From NCBI GenBank assembly GCA_020632915.1, contig JACKEP010000012.1, positions 1 to 64,000 on the forward strand: a stretch of DNA of 64,000 bases, given 5' to 3'. This document shows positions 1 to 8,061 of the stretch, piece by piece. This DNA is from Alphaproteobacteria bacterium (GTDB taxonomy: Bacteria; Myxococcota_A; UBA796; GCA-2862545). Positions within the stretch are counted from its first letter, which is position 1. The number at the start of each line of letters is the position of its first letter. The position numbers were made by a program, and so were the translations under genes. The notes below the pieces were generated by a model. The model worked only from the letters and a program-made list of their open reading frames with translations, did not search any database and was not told the DNA's origin.

Positions 1-89
1 AGGTCACGAACGCCGTCCTCACCCGGCCCGAGCTGACGATGCGTGAGCTGCTGCGCGACGACGTGCCGTCGGACGACGCGGGCGACTGA
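1..89 (+). CDS. C-terminal end of an unidentified protein (cut by window edge)
   Basis: An open frame enters from the left edge and stops at TGA 87-89, giving 28 residues ending in an acidic tail (PSDDAGD). Codon use matches the neighbours, so this is probably the true end of an upstream gene. The stretch is too short to identify the family. Confidence 0.5.
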   Translation, partial: VTNAVLTRPELTMRELLRDDVPSDDAGD

Positions 90-172
90 CCCACGCGCCT
101 GGCGACCCGGGACCGCGACACGTCCGCGTCGGGCAGAACGGACCCGCGCGCCGCGCATGCTAGCGTCCCGTC

Positions 173-1165
173 ATGCCCCCGCCCGCCGAGGCATCGCCGT
201 CCTCGTCTCCCGGACGTCCGCAGGCCCCACGGTCCCGGACGGACCGTGTCGTTCGGGGGGTGGTCGGGCTGGGCTATGTCGCGCTCGCGCCCGCAGGGGT
301 CGTGCTCGCGACCGGTCACGCGCCGCTCGGGTCGCTGGCCTCGCTCGGCGCCCTGCTCGCCGCTGGGGTGGCCGGCGGGGTGGCCGTTGCCGCCACGGTC
401 GTCGCGCAGGCGGCGGGGTGTCCACCCGAGACGAAGCGGTTGGCCCTGTCGCTGCACGTCGTCACGCTCGCCGCAGCCCTCGGTGGGATGGAGTGGCTGT
501 ACCAAGAGGCCGACCTCGACCTGCTGCTCGGGTGCTCGATGGTGGTCACCAAGCTCCGGTTGTCGAATGCGTCCCGGCTGCTCGCGGGCCTCGTCGCGGC
601 GGCCGGGTGGTTCGGTGGTCTGGCGCTGCTCGGTCGGCCGGGACGACGCGCACCTGCACTGGTGGCCATGGGCCTGGGCGTGTGGCTGGCGAGCGGAAAC
701 TACCGTGTGTACGCCCACAGCCTGTGCGGGGCGTGGATCGTCCAGGACCTGCCACGCGCGCTGCTCTTCCTCGGGCCGGTGCGGACGCTCGATCCCCCGC
801 CGGACGGAGGACCGGTCGACCCCACCGATCCGGCGCACCTGCCGGTCGACGCGCCCGCGGCGTCGATCGCCTGTACGCGCAGCGCGGGCGGGACGCTGTG
901 GTTCTACCGCATCGGCGAAGAACCTCTGCGGGTGGACGCGCCGCTGGGGCGACGCTGGGCGCCGCACGCGACGGCCGTCGCGAACGTGTTCCACCGCGGG
1001 GAGGGGACGCGGGTGGTGTGGGTGTGCGGCCAGGATGCGCCGGTCGAGGTGTTCGAAGCGGTCGCCGCCGCTGAAGCCCGCGAGGAAGGCCTGTCGGTGG
1101 AGCACCTCACGGCGCTCCCCACCGAAGCGGGCACCACGCGGTACGAGGCGATCCTGGTGCCGTGA
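173..1165 (+). CDS. Multi-pass membrane protein with soluble C-terminal domain, unknown function
   Basis: 330 residues. A Pro/Ser-rich N-terminus is followed by about five hydrophobic segments (roughly residues 27-47, 55-80, 90-106, 132-152 and 160-176), then a soluble domain of about 150 residues with paired cysteines. I do not recognise the family. The ATG at 173 has no clear Shine-Dalgarno sequence. A TAGCGT -10-like hexamer ends about eight bases before the ATG, so the message could be leaderless. The gene ends at the start of the following acetyltransferase gene, suggesting a two-gene unit. Confidence 0.7.
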   Translation: MPPPAEASPSSSPGRPQAPRSRTDRVVRGVVGLGYVALAPAGVVLATGHAPLGSLASLGALLAAGVAGGVAVAATVVAQAAGCPPETKRLALSLHVVTLAAALGGMEWLYQEADLDLLLGCSMVVTKLRLSNASRLLAGLVAAAGWFGGLALLGRPGRRAPALVAMGLGVWLASGNYRVYAHSLCGAWIVQDLPRALLFLGPVRTLDPPPDGGPVDPTDPAHLPVDAPAASIACTRSAGGTLWFYRIGEEPLRVDAPLGRRWAPHATAVANVFHRGEGTRVVWVCGQDAPVEVFEAVAAAEAREEGLSVEHLTALPTEAGTTRYEAILVP

Positions 1166-1209
1166 ACGGTCCGTCACCCGCTGCACCGCGCCTGCCGCCT
1201 GGAGCCACC

Positions 1210-1734
1210 ATGTCCCGACCGCCGCCCGCCCCTGTCGTGATCCGCCCTGCGACCGCTGCAGACGCGGTGGCGTGTGCCGCGGGCGCGCGCCAGGTGGCCG
1301 AGACGCCGAGGGGCATCGTGTCCCGGCCCCACGAGATCCGCGACAACGCTGTCCGCGACCACATCGAGGCCCTCGCCGACGGCGCGCGGGGCGCCTACCT
1401 CGTCGCCGTCCTCGACGGCGCCGTGGTCGGTCACGCCTGGCTCGAGCGCTATGGACCCGAGGTCACCGCGCACGTGGCCCACCTGTCGCTCGTGGTCCAC
1501 GAGGGCTTCCAGGGGCGGGGCATCGGCCGCGCCCTCTTCGAAGCCGTCGTCGACCGGGCGCGCGCCCATCCGGCGATCGAGAAGCTGGAGCTGCGGGTGC
1601 GCGCGACGAACGCACGGGCGCGGGCGCTGTACGCGTCGGTCGGCTTCGTCGACGAGGGCGTGTTCCGGCGGCGGATCAAGCTCGGCGACACCTACCTGGA
1701 CGACGTGTCGATGGCGCTGTGGGTGGACGGGTGA
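1210..1734 (+). CDS. GNAT-family N-acetyltransferase
   Basis: About 174 residues with the GNAT fold: an N-terminal 'VVIRPATAADA' strand, a 'HLSLVVHEGFQGRGIGRAL' segment that is the acetyl-CoA pyrophosphate-binding motif A (Q/RxxGxG/A), and 'NARARALYASVGF' near the end. It should transfer an acetyl group from acetyl-CoA to an amine; the substrate cannot be read from sequence. I chose ATG 1210 because GGAG lies five bases upstream. A GTG at 1162, overlapping the previous stop, would add 16 Pro-rich residues and is less likely. Confidence 0.85.
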   Translation: MSRPPPAPVVIRPATAADAVACAAGARQVAETPRGIVSRPHEIRDNAVRDHIEALADGARGAYLVAVLDGAVVGHAWLERYGPEVTAHVAHLSLVVHEGFQGRGIGRALFEAVVDRARAHPAIEKLELRVRATNARARALYASVGFVDEGVFRRRIKLGDTYLDDVSMALWVDG

Positions 1735-1739
1735 CCCGG

Positions 1740-2165
1740 TCAGCCCGTCCGGTCCGGCAGGTCTGCGCCCATCGCGACGAGCACGGTGTACACGTCGTCC
1801 TCGGTCCACACAGGCAGCACGTCCGCCGTGCTGCCGCAGGGGTCGCAGGTGGTCCACGAGGAGACCAGGCCACAGCGCGTGCAGAAGTGGAACGGGCGCG
1901 GGTGCGCGTACAGGGCGTCGACGTGCGCTTCGTCCAGCACCACGGCGGGCGCGGTGCCGCGACGTGGCATGCCGGCGTCCGGTGCCAGGAGCCGGGCGAC
2001 GCCGACCACGACCGCCGTGGCACCGACCACGGGGAACACGACGAAGAAACCCTCTCCCGTGTGGATCTGCCACGCGGTGATCGCGAAGCACGCGGCGGCG
2101 AACGCCAGCAGCAGCCCACCCCCGCGTCGCCCCATCGACCACACGTCGTGGATGAGCTCGACCAT
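1740..2165 (-). CDS. Small membrane protein with zinc-ribbon-like CxxC pair
   Basis: 141 residues. Two adjacent hydrophobic segments (about residues 18-32 and 40-60) precede a soluble tail with 'CTRCG' and 'CDPCG' separated by about ten residues, a typical rubredoxin-like/zinc-ribbon arrangement. The function is unknown. The stop lies six bases from that of the acetyltransferase, so the two genes converge. ATG 2163-2165 starts the conserved-looking part; a longer reading frame upstream is only shadow of the neighbouring gene. Confidence 0.65.
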   Translation of the reverse strand: MVELIHDVWSMGRRGGGLLLAFAAACFAITAWQIHTGEGFFVVFPVVGATAVVVGVARLLAPDAGMPRRGTAPAVVLDEAHVDALYAHPRPFHFCTRCGLVSSWTTCDPCGSTADVLPVWTEDDVYTVLVAMGADLPDRTG

Positions 2166-2196
2166 CGGGGGCCTCCTCAAGCGCCGCCTGCGCTGC

Positions 2197-2976
2197 TCAG
2201 ATCCGCCACACCACGTCGATGCCGCGGGCCCGCAGCGGGTCCACCACGTTGCGACGCAGCGAGGCGTGCGCCGTCTCCAGGTAGGCCTCGCTGCGCAGCC
2301 ACCCCAGCGGGTGCGCCTCGGAGTCCGGCTGGGGCGAGGCACCCTCGATCTCGCGCCACAGCGCCCGGATCGGCGCCATCGCACGCTCGGCCGCGTCCGC
2401 GAGGACGGCGCGATCGGTGGCGCCGAGCTGGGGCAGCGCCCAGTCGAGGAACGCGAAGCCGTAGGTGCCGTGGGCCGCCTCGTCGTGGACGATGGTGCCG
2501 AGGATCGCCTTGGGCAACGGGTGCTTCGCGGCGTGCCACGCGGCCTGGAGCAGCGGGATGCTCAGCGCCTCCCCCACGCAGTACAGGCGCACCACCACGT
2601 CGGCGGCGCGCATCAGCGGCGACAGGTGCGGGTCCGGATCGCGGATGAGCTCGTCGGGCTTGTGCAGGATCTCCGTGCCGCCACCGAGAAGCTCGGCCAT
2701 GCGGGCGCACAGCTCGACGTGGACGAGCTCGTCGAGGGGGAACCGCGTGGCCTGGGCGATGAGGTCGAGCGGCGTGCGCGCCTCGACCATCACCCGCACC
2801 GACAGGCTCGTGGCGGCCGCGGTGCGGTGCTCCTGGAACGCCGCGCGGGTCCAGGCGATGCGCGCGGCGAGGCGCACCTCGTCGTCGTACAGGTCCGGAT
2901 CGAACGACCCCCAGGGCATCGCCTCGACCTCCGGACGGGCCACGCGGTAGCGCTGCTCCGGTCCGCCGCCGAACAT
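2197..2976 (-). CDS. Ferritin-like (di-iron four-helix) domain protein
   Basis: About 259 residues, mainly helical, with two ExxH motifs ('DELVHVE' and 'HDEAAHGTYGF') spaced as in ferritin-like di-iron proteins, where Glu and His bind the two metals. Its partner and substrate are unknown. Coding character extends upstream of ATG 2976 to about 3024, where no ATG, GTG or TTG exists in frame. Translation may begin at a CTG overlapping the stop of the preceding lipoprotein gene, or at 2976. It lies directly downstream of that lipoprotein gene and is probably coupled to it. Confidence 0.65.
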   Translation of the reverse strand: MFGGGPEQRYRVARPEVEAMPWGSFDPDLYDDEVRLAARIAWTRAAFQEHRTAAATSLSVRVMVEARTPLDLIAQATRFPLDELVHVELCARMAELLGGGTEILHKPDELIRDPDPHLSPLMRAADVVVRLYCVGEALSIPLLQAAWHAAKHPLPKAILGTIVHDEAAHGTYGFAFLDWALPQLGATDRAVLADAAERAMAPIRALWREIEGASPQPDSEAHPLGWLRSEAYLETAHASLRRNVVDPLRARGIDVVWRI

Positions 2977-3020
2977 CTCGAGGGTGAACGGGACGAGGTC
3001 GTCCAGCCCGTGCCGCCCCG

Positions 3021-3326
3021 TCAGGGGAACGACCCGGCGGTAACCGGGAGCGGATCGGTGTCGATGCCGTCGGTGTCGGTGTCGATGGCGTCGGTGTCCG
3101 TGTCCACCCCGTCCGTGTCGGTGTCCGTGCCCGAGTCGGACAGGGCGCTGTCGCCGGTGTCGGTGTCCGTGTCTCCGGAGTCCCGGAACGGCGCCTGAGG
3201 AGACGTGTCCCGACGGATGTCGCCGATCTGGAGGTTGCAGGCGGTCTCGGCGACCCCGATCACCACGAGGGTGCCCACACGGGTGGCGGAACCGAGGAGG
3301 GCGCGGGCGGTGCGTCGTGTCGTCAT
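3021..3326 (-). CDS. DTD-repeat lipoprotein
   Basis: 101 residues. A basic N-terminus and hydrophobic stretch end at 'GVAETAC', a lipobox-like site at about residue 30, so the protein is probably lipidated and exported. Most of the mature part is an Asp-Thr-Asp repeat interrupted by Gly, Ala and Ile. Such acidic linkers follow the lipobox in many myxobacterial lipoproteins, normally as a spacer before a folded domain. Here almost nothing follows, so this may be the N-terminal remnant of a larger protein or a stand-alone surface peptide. Confidence 0.6.
   Translation of the reverse strand: MTTRRTARALLGSATRVGTLVVIGVAETACNLQIGDIRRDTSPQAPFRDSGDTDTDTGDSALSDSGTDTDTDGVDTDTDAIDTDTDGIDTDPLPVTAGSFP
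3055..3182 (-). repeat. Degenerate GAC/ACC-type tandem repeat coding Asp-Thr
   Basis: The DNA is a run of imperfect 6-12-bp units (on the minus strand, GACACCGAC-like words) encoding the Asp-Thr-Asp linker of the lipoprotein. Units differ at third positions and at occasional inserted codons. It is the only extended tandem-like repeat in the window. Confidence 0.7.
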
Positions 3327-3432
3327 GACGCCACGCTAGGCGCCGCCGGCCAGGACCGTCAACCGCGGTCGAGGTCTCGGCGGCCTTCCGTGGTCGATCG
3401 TGCATGCTACCCTGACGCCGCGCGGAGGGGAC

Positions 3433-4833
3433 GTGAGACGGTGGGCAGGGCTGGGGTTGGTGTTCGCGGCAGCCTGCGCTCTCCAGGCGTCGCCCCCCGA
3501 CGACACCGACACCGACAGCGTCGCCGCGCCCCCGTCGCTGCCTGTAGCGCGGTGTGGGATGACGCCCTACACCGTGTCGACCGACGCGCGGCTGGGCACG
3601 GTGACCGACTGGGGGCGCACGCCCGGTTGGGACCTGTCCCCGGGCGGCCTCGACGCGCTCCTCACCCTCGCCGGCTTCGAGGAGCTCACGCCGGTGCCCC
3701 ATGGCGTCACGCTGCTGCGGTTCACCTACGTCACCCAGGACCGGGGCGAGGTCGTCGAGGCCACGGGCCTGATCGGGCTGCCCAAGCCCGTCGATGGCGC
3801 ACCCGACGCGCCGTGGCCGGTGGCGCTGCTCCTGCACGGCTTCGCCGGCGTGTCCGACGCCTGCGCCCCGAGCGCCGACGCCCTCATCGGTCCCGCGCTG
3901 CCGGCGTTGCTGGCGGCGAACGGCTTCGTGGCCATCGCGCCGGACTACCTCGGACTGAAGGGAGCGGGCGCCCCGAGCACGTCGCCGCACGCGCCGCTGG
4001 TGGGCGAGCAGCTCGCGTTCGGCGCCTGGGACGCGGTGCGCGCCAGCCGGCAGCTGCTCGGGGGCGACGCAGCCGGTCTGCTGCAGGGGAGCGCACGGGA
4101 CGATCTGGTGATCTGGGGGGCGTCGCAGGGCGGTCACGGCGCGCTGTGGGCGGACCTGACCGCGCCGTACCTGGCGCCCGACGAGGACGTGGTCGCCGTG
4201 GTGGCTGCCTCGCCGGCCCACGACCTGCGCGCCGTGGTGCAGGCGGCCGTGGCCGCGTGGTCGGACGCGACGGGGCTGTCGGCCCTGGCCTTCGTGGGCA
4301 TGCGCCGCTGGTACGGCCAACCGGACGATCTGCACGGGCTGATCGCCAACGACCCGCCGCAGCACCTCGCCGACACCGTCGAGGCCGCCCTCACCGAGCT
4401 GGGCGACACCTGCGCGGTCGACGTCGAGGTGCAGGCCGAGACGGTGGCCGACGTGTACGCCGACGGCTTCGTCGATGCCGTCACGTCGGGGCGGTGGGAG
4501 GACGCCGAGCCGTGGTCGTGCTTCCTCGACGCCAACGGCCTCACCTCCACCGACGTCACCCCCCTCGGGACCCACCCCACGTTGCTCGTCTACGGCGAGG
4601 ACGATCCCATCGTCGTCCCCGAGCTGCAACACGCCGACTTCGACCGCATGTGCGGCGAGGGCTGGTCGCTGCAGGCGCTGCAGTGCGCCGACGCAGGCCA
4701 CGCGGAGACCACGCTGTGGTCGCTGCCCGAGCAGCTCGCGTTCCTCCGGGCCGCCCTCGACGGGTCGGCGTCCGCACCGACGTGCACGTGGGCGCTGCCG
4801 ACCCGGTGCAGCGCTACACCGGCCGACGAGTAG
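3433..4833 (+). CDS. Secreted lipoprotein alpha/beta hydrolase (secretory-lipase-like)
   Basis: About 466 residues. The N-terminus 'RRWAGLGLVFAAAC' is a lipoprotein signal, followed by a short DTDTDS linker. The body has the alpha/beta-hydrolase plan: 'LLLHGFAG' oxyanion loop, nucleophile elbow 'GASQGG' (Ser), acid in 'YGEDDPIV' and His in 'DAGHAET'. It most resembles secreted lipase/esterase families; the substrate is unknown. GTG 3433 is preferred over ATG 3400 because GGAGGGG lies just upstream and the signal peptide then starts correctly. The last 20 bases overlap the convergent membrane-protein gene. Confidence 0.8.
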   Translation: MRRWAGLGLVFAAACALQASPPDDTDTDSVAAPPSLPVARCGMTPYTVSTDARLGTVTDWGRTPGWDLSPGGLDALLTLAGFEELTPVPHGVTLLRFTYVTQDRGEVVEATGLIGLPKPVDGAPDAPWPVALLLHGFAGVSDACAPSADALIGPALPALLAANGFVAIAPDYLGLKGAGAPSTSPHAPLVGEQLAFGAWDAVRASRQLLGGDAAGLLQGSARDDLVIWGASQGGHGALWADLTAPYLAPDEDVVAVVAASPAHDLRAVVQAAVAAWSDATGLSALAFVGMRRWYGQPDDLHGLIANDPPQHLADTVEAALTELGDTCAVDVEVQAETVADVYADGFVDAVTSGRWEDAEPWSCFLDANGLTSTDVTPLGTHPTLLVYGEDDPIVVPELQHADFDRMCGEGWSLQALQCADAGHAETTLWSLPEQLAFLRAALDGSASAPTCTWALPTRCSATPADE

Positions 4834-5326
4834 CGGCGGGCACCCCGGCCCCCGCGCGCATCAACGTCCACACCACGAGCGCCTGGGCCACGCACACCAC
4901 CGGCACGTACCCGACGAGCACGAACCACCCGACACCGAGCGCGTGGTGCTGGATGCCTGCACCCAGCCCAGCACCGAGCGCAGCGACGATGTCGACGCTC
5001 CCGACCAGCGCGAAGGCCCAGGCGAGGCCGCGCGCGTCGGCCGCCCCGGCGCGCAGGCGGGCGATCGCGGCCAGCGCGAGCACGGCGCTGATGGCGTCTC
5101 CCCAGGCGATGACGTGCAGGACCGCGCGTGGCACGGCGCCGTCGACCTGACCCGGGGCGAGGATGCCCAGCGGCAGGAACCGGCCCACGTGCACCCACAG
5201 CAGCCCCGGCAGGACACGCTCGGGGGGCCCGACGAGCCAGGCGCGCACCGACGGTGCCCGGACGGCCTCGATCGCGATCGCGAACCCCAGGGTGATCTGC
5301 AGTCCGAGGAGCAGGGTGGGGGTCAT
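4814..5326 (-). CDS. Membrane protein, about five predicted helices
   Basis: 170 residues, mostly hydrophobic, with about five transmembrane segments and a basic C-terminus. No known family is recognised. The start ATG 5324-5326 overlaps the stop of the peroxiredoxin-like gene in an ATGA junction, so the two are translationally coupled. The pair lies downstream of the XRE regulator on the same strand and is probably controlled from the operator at 5931-5951. Confidence 0.7.
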   Translation of the reverse strand: MTPTLLLGLQITLGFAIAIEAVRAPSVRAWLVGPPERVLPGLLWVHVGRFLPLGILAPGQVDGAVPRAVLHVIAWGDAISAVLALAAIARLRAGAADARGLAWAFALVGSVDIVAALGAGLGAGIQHHALGVGWFVLVGYVPVVCVAQALVVWTLMRAGAGVPAATRRPV

Positions 5327-5898
5327 CGGCCCACCGCCGCGACCCGCACCAGGAGGTCGTCCACCGACCACTGGTCGTCGGCGTGGGCGCCGATCCGCGC
5401 GTCGACGATGCGTCCGTCGGGGGCGATCAGGAAGTCCCCCGGCAGGCCGAACGAGCCACCGCCCTGTCCGAGCGCGGGGTTGGCGGACGCGCCGGTGAGC
5501 AGGCCGCGCGTCGCCGCGCCCCACGCCCGCGGGTCGAGCAGGGCCCGAACCGACGTGCCCACGCCGAGCTCGGCGTACAGGTGCTTGTCGGGGTCGGGGA
5601 TCACCGCGAAGGGGATCGTCAGCTGGGCCTGCACCAGCTCGTCCGCGGTGCTGTGGAACACCGCCACCTCGCGGACGCCTGCCGCGACGATCGCGTCGTG
5701 GCGTGCCGCGAACGACAGCAGGTGCAGGCTGCACACGGGGCACCCGGCGAACCGTCGCAGCTGGAGGTGCACGAGCCGACCGTCCGGGTCGGGCACTGGC
5801 ACCGGCGCACCGTGGCGGTCGGTGAGCACGCGGCGGGGGAACAGGTCGCCGCGTCCGAGGGACGCGACGGGTGGCGAGGTGGAGGTGGGGTTCGTCAT
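5323..5898 (-). CDS. Peroxiredoxin-like (AhpC/TSA-related thioredoxin-fold) protein
   Basis: 191 residues. 'RFAGCPVCSLHL' supplies a CxxC at the end of the first strand, as in AhpC/TSA-like redox proteins, followed by 'VFHSTADELV' and 'GLPGDFLIAPDGRIV', the usual core of peroxiredoxin-like thiol proteins. It probably reduces a peroxide or disulfide in the cytoplasm; there is no signal peptide. ATG 5898 gives the expected N-terminus. It overlaps the downstream membrane gene by four bases and lies 68 bases after the XRE gene. Confidence 0.75.
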   Translation of the reverse strand: MTNPTSTSPPVASLGRGDLFPRRVLTDRHGAPVPVPDPDGRLVHLQLRRFAGCPVCSLHLLSFAARHDAIVAAGVREVAVFHSTADELVQAQLTIPFAVIPDPDKHLYAELGVGTSVRALLDPRAWGAATRGLLTGASANPALGQGGGSFGLPGDFLIAPDGRIVDARIGAHADDQWSVDDLLVRVAAVGR

Positions 5899-5930
5899 GG
5901 CCCCATCGTGCATCCCGGCTCGGGCGGGGC

Positions 5931-5951
5931 CGATACCCGCGCAGGGTATCG
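5931..5951. promoter_or_regulatory. Candidate operator: 8-bp inverted repeat
   Basis: CGATACCC - GCGCA - GGGTATCG is a perfect 8-bp inverted repeat with a 5-base spacer in the 68-base gap upstream of the peroxiredoxin-like gene. The half-site GGGTATCG recurs at 6792-6799, upstream of the XRE gene. Both positions fit operators of the XRE regulator. Confidence 0.55.
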
Positions 5952-5966
5952 CCGCGAGATTCCGGG

Positions 5967-6764
5967 TCAGGGGGCCGAGGCCAGGGCGGCGAAGAACGCC
6001 TCGGTGGCGGTGTCGCGGGGACAGAGCACGTCGACACCGAGCTCCTCGAGCGTGATGTCCCGTGTGGGCCCGAACCGCATCGTCATCCCGATCGTGCGCA
6101 GCACCGTGTCGCCGATCCGGAACGTCGGACACACGGCGGGCTCGTCGCTGGCGTCGACGAGGGGGCGGGGGACGTCGCGCAGCGCTGCGGCGAAGCGCGC
6201 GGCCACGTCGGTGGCTTCGGCCGGCGGTGCCACCTGCCCGGCGATCGTGCGGAGGAAGCGCGCGTGCAGCGACCACGCGACGTCGGGGAGGTTGACGAGC
6301 TGGTCGCGGCCCGGTCCGGGCGTGAGCCAGGCGTCGACGAGGCTCACCGGTCCGTCGTCGAGCGGCGCCGGCAGCAGACGACGACCGACGTCGTTGGCGT
6401 CGTGCACCCGGAGCAGCCCGTCGAGCACGAAGGCGGGGAAGGGGTGGACCGCCGTGAGGATGCGCTGGATGGCGTCGCGGTAGGGACCGAGGGCCGGGCT
6501 CCGGAGGGGACGCTGGGGGAACTCGGCAGCCAGACCGGCGGCGACGAGCAGGTCATTGCGCGCGCGCAGCGGCAGGTCGAGGGCCTCGGCGAGCCGGAGG
6601 ACGAGGTCGCGGCCTGGGCGCGAGCGGCCGTTCTCCAGGTAGGACAGGTGACGGGTGGTCGTCTCGGCGTCGAGCGCCAGGGCGAGCTGGGACAGGCCCC
6701 TGAGGTGGCGCCAGTGGCGGAGCTGACCGCCAAAGGACAGCGGGGCAGACGGGGAGGACGTCAT
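5967..6764 (-). CDS. XRE-family regulator with MmyB-like ligand-binding domain
   Basis: 265 residues. Residues 12-67 form a helix-turn-helix of the Cro/CI-XRE type ('LSQLALALDAETTTRHLSYLENGR'). The remaining 190 residues match the PAS-like MmyB domain arrangement ('AVHPFPAFVLDGLLRVHDAND', 'FLRTIAG', a Trp/Phe-rich end), which in relatives senses a small hydrophobic ligand. It is divergent from the DUF2064 gene at 6842 and lies upstream of the peroxiredoxin/membrane pair. The shared GGGTATCG half-sites suggest autoregulation plus control of that pair. Confidence 0.8.
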   Translation of the reverse strand: MTSSPSAPLSFGGQLRHWRHLRGLSQLALALDAETTTRHLSYLENGRSRPGRDLVLRLAEALDLPLRARNDLLVAAGLAAEFPQRPLRSPALGPYRDAIQRILTAVHPFPAFVLDGLLRVHDANDVGRRLLPAPLDDGPVSLVDAWLTPGPGRDQLVNLPDVAWSLHARFLRTIAGQVAPPAEATDVAARFAAALRDVPRPLVDASDEPAVCPTFRIGDTVLRTIGMTMRFGPTRDITLEELGVDVLCPRDTATEAFFAALASAP

Positions 6765-6791
6765 CGATCACCGGCTCTGAGCGTCCCGGTC

Positions 6792-6799
6792 GGGTATCG
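6792..6799. promoter_or_regulatory. GGGTATCG half-site upstream of the XRE gene
   Basis: This is an exact copy of one arm of the inverted repeat at 5931-5951, located 28 bases upstream of the XRE start in the divergent intergenic region shared with the gene at 6842. It would suit autoregulation, but no good inverted partner is visible next to it. Confidence 0.4.
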
Positions 6800-6841
6800 C
6801 GGAGCGGGGGCCGGCACGCACACGTCGGCGCCGGAGACCCG

Positions 6842-7504
6842 ATGAAGCCTGTCCTCGTCGCCGTGTTCGCCAAGCCGCCGGTGGCCGGGCAGGCCAAGAC
6901 CCGTCTGGCGCGGGACCTCGGGCCGGTGGCTGCCGCCGACGTCGCCAACGCCCTGCTCCTCGACGCCTGGACGGCGGTGACCGCGTGTCGATGGGCCGTG
7001 CCCGTGCTCGCGACGCCAGAGCCCGCGGTCGACCACGGCCTGGGGGCCGTCACCGCGTGGGACCAGGGCACGGGCGATCTCGGGGCCCGCATGGAGCGCG
7101 TGCTGCGGCGTGGCGTCGCCGAGCGGGGCCGCGCGATCGCCGTCGGCGCCGACGCGGCGGGGCTCGATCCTGCGCGGCTGCGCGCGGTCGCGGACGGCCT
7201 CGACCGTCACGCCGCGGTGATCGCGCCGAGCGACGACGGCGGCTTCTGGGCGATCGGGCTCACGACCGTGCCCGAGGGCCTGCTCGCCGGGCTGCCGTGG
7301 AGCACGCCGGGCACGGCGTGGGCCACGCGTGGGCGCCTGCGCGACGTCGTTGGCGCAGTGGGCGCAGGGCCCGACGGCTTCGACGTGGACGAGCTCGCCG
7401 ACCTGCAGCGGCTCGTGCGGGACACCGACGCCGGTCGGCTGCCGGACGGCCACGCCGCCCGCGTCGGTCGTCGCCTGCTCGGGCCGCCGGCGGCCCGCGG
7501 CTAG
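6842..7504 (+). CDS. DUF2064 / TIGR04282-type glycosyltransferase-like protein
   Basis: 220 residues. The N-terminus 'VFAKPPVAGQAKTRLARDLG', the central 'VGADAAGLDP' and 'APSDDGGFWAIGL' are the signature of the DUF2064 family, a nucleotidyl/glycosyltransferase-A fold related to MobA. Some members sit in arsenosugar biosynthesis clusters; no such neighbours are present here, so the substrate is unknown. It is divergent from the XRE gene and its stop overlaps that of the convergent acetyltransferase by four bases. Confidence 0.8.
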   Translation: MKPVLVAVFAKPPVAGQAKTRLARDLGPVAAADVANALLLDAWTAVTACRWAVPVLATPEPAVDHGLGAVTAWDQGTGDLGARMERVLRRGVAERGRAIAVGADAAGLDPARLRAVADGLDRHAAVIAPSDDGGFWAIGLTTVPEGLLAGLPWSTPGTAWATRGRLRDVVGAVGAGPDGFDVDELADLQRLVRDTDAGRLPDGHAARVGRRLLGPPAARG

Positions 7505-7926
7505 GCCGGCGGACGGAGGCGCACGAAGGCGTGCAGCGGGGGGCGGTCGCGCACGTCGACGAAGCCCATCGCCGCGTAGAACGCGTGCTGGGCGGGCCGG
7601 TCGTCGGTCATCAGGGCGATGCTTCGAACGTGCCGGTAGCGGGTGAGGCCGTCGTCCACGAGCCGGCGGCCCAGGCCGGTGCGCTGCCACGTCGGCAGCA
7701 CCAGCACGTCCTGCAACCAGGCGATGGCCACGTCGTCCGACAGCCACCGGCACAGGCCGACCAGCGTGTCGCCGTCCCACGCCGTGCAGACGTGGTGGGA
7801 GGCGCCCACGGCCCGGGCGAGCGCGTCGGGATCCCGGGTGTAGGCGGTCCAGCCCACGGCGTCGTAGAGCGGGACGAGCGCCGACGCGTCCGGGCGTCGG
7901 TCGTGGACGAGGGGCGGGGAGGACAC
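7501..7926 (-). CDS. GNAT-family N-acetyltransferase (short)
   Basis: 141 residues with the core GNAT motifs: 'IAWLQDVLVLPTWQRTGLGRRL' (strand 4 plus the Q/RxxGxG acetyl-CoA loop) and 'QHAFYAAMGF'. The substrate is unknown. It is convergent with the DUF2064 gene; the stops overlap by four bases. Confidence 0.8.
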   Translation of the reverse strand: MSSPPLVHDRRPDASALVPLYDAVGWTAYTRDPDALARAVGASHHVCTAWDGDTLVGLCRWLSDDVAIAWLQDVLVLPTWQRTGLGRRLVDDGLTRYRHVRSIALMTDDRPAQHAFYAAMGFVDVRDRPPLHAFVRLRPPA

Positions 7927-8028
7927 GCGGGACTCCGGGACATGGTCGGTTGGCCGGCGACGATCCTGCAGATCGGGGAGGATTCCGCCAAGTGTTCGCC
8001 AAGGTGGCCGCGCTCACATCCTGGGATG

Positions 8029-8034
8029 TATAGT
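8029..8034 (+). promoter_or_regulatory. -10-like TATAGT hexamer before the exported-protein gene
   Basis: TATAGT lies 27 bases before the TTG start at 8062, in an otherwise GC-rich gap. No good -35 hexamer is visible 16-18 bases upstream, so it is only a candidate promoter. Confidence 0.35.
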
Positions 8035-8061
8035 GCGCCCGCCTCGCCCCAGGAGGGACGC

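Noticed and set aside
2197..4701. An 834-residue minus-strand frame joining the ferritin-like gene, the DTD region and the hydrolase antisense
   Set aside because: Only the final part (ferritin-like) has protein character. The rest is shadow of the lipoprotein and hydrolase genes.
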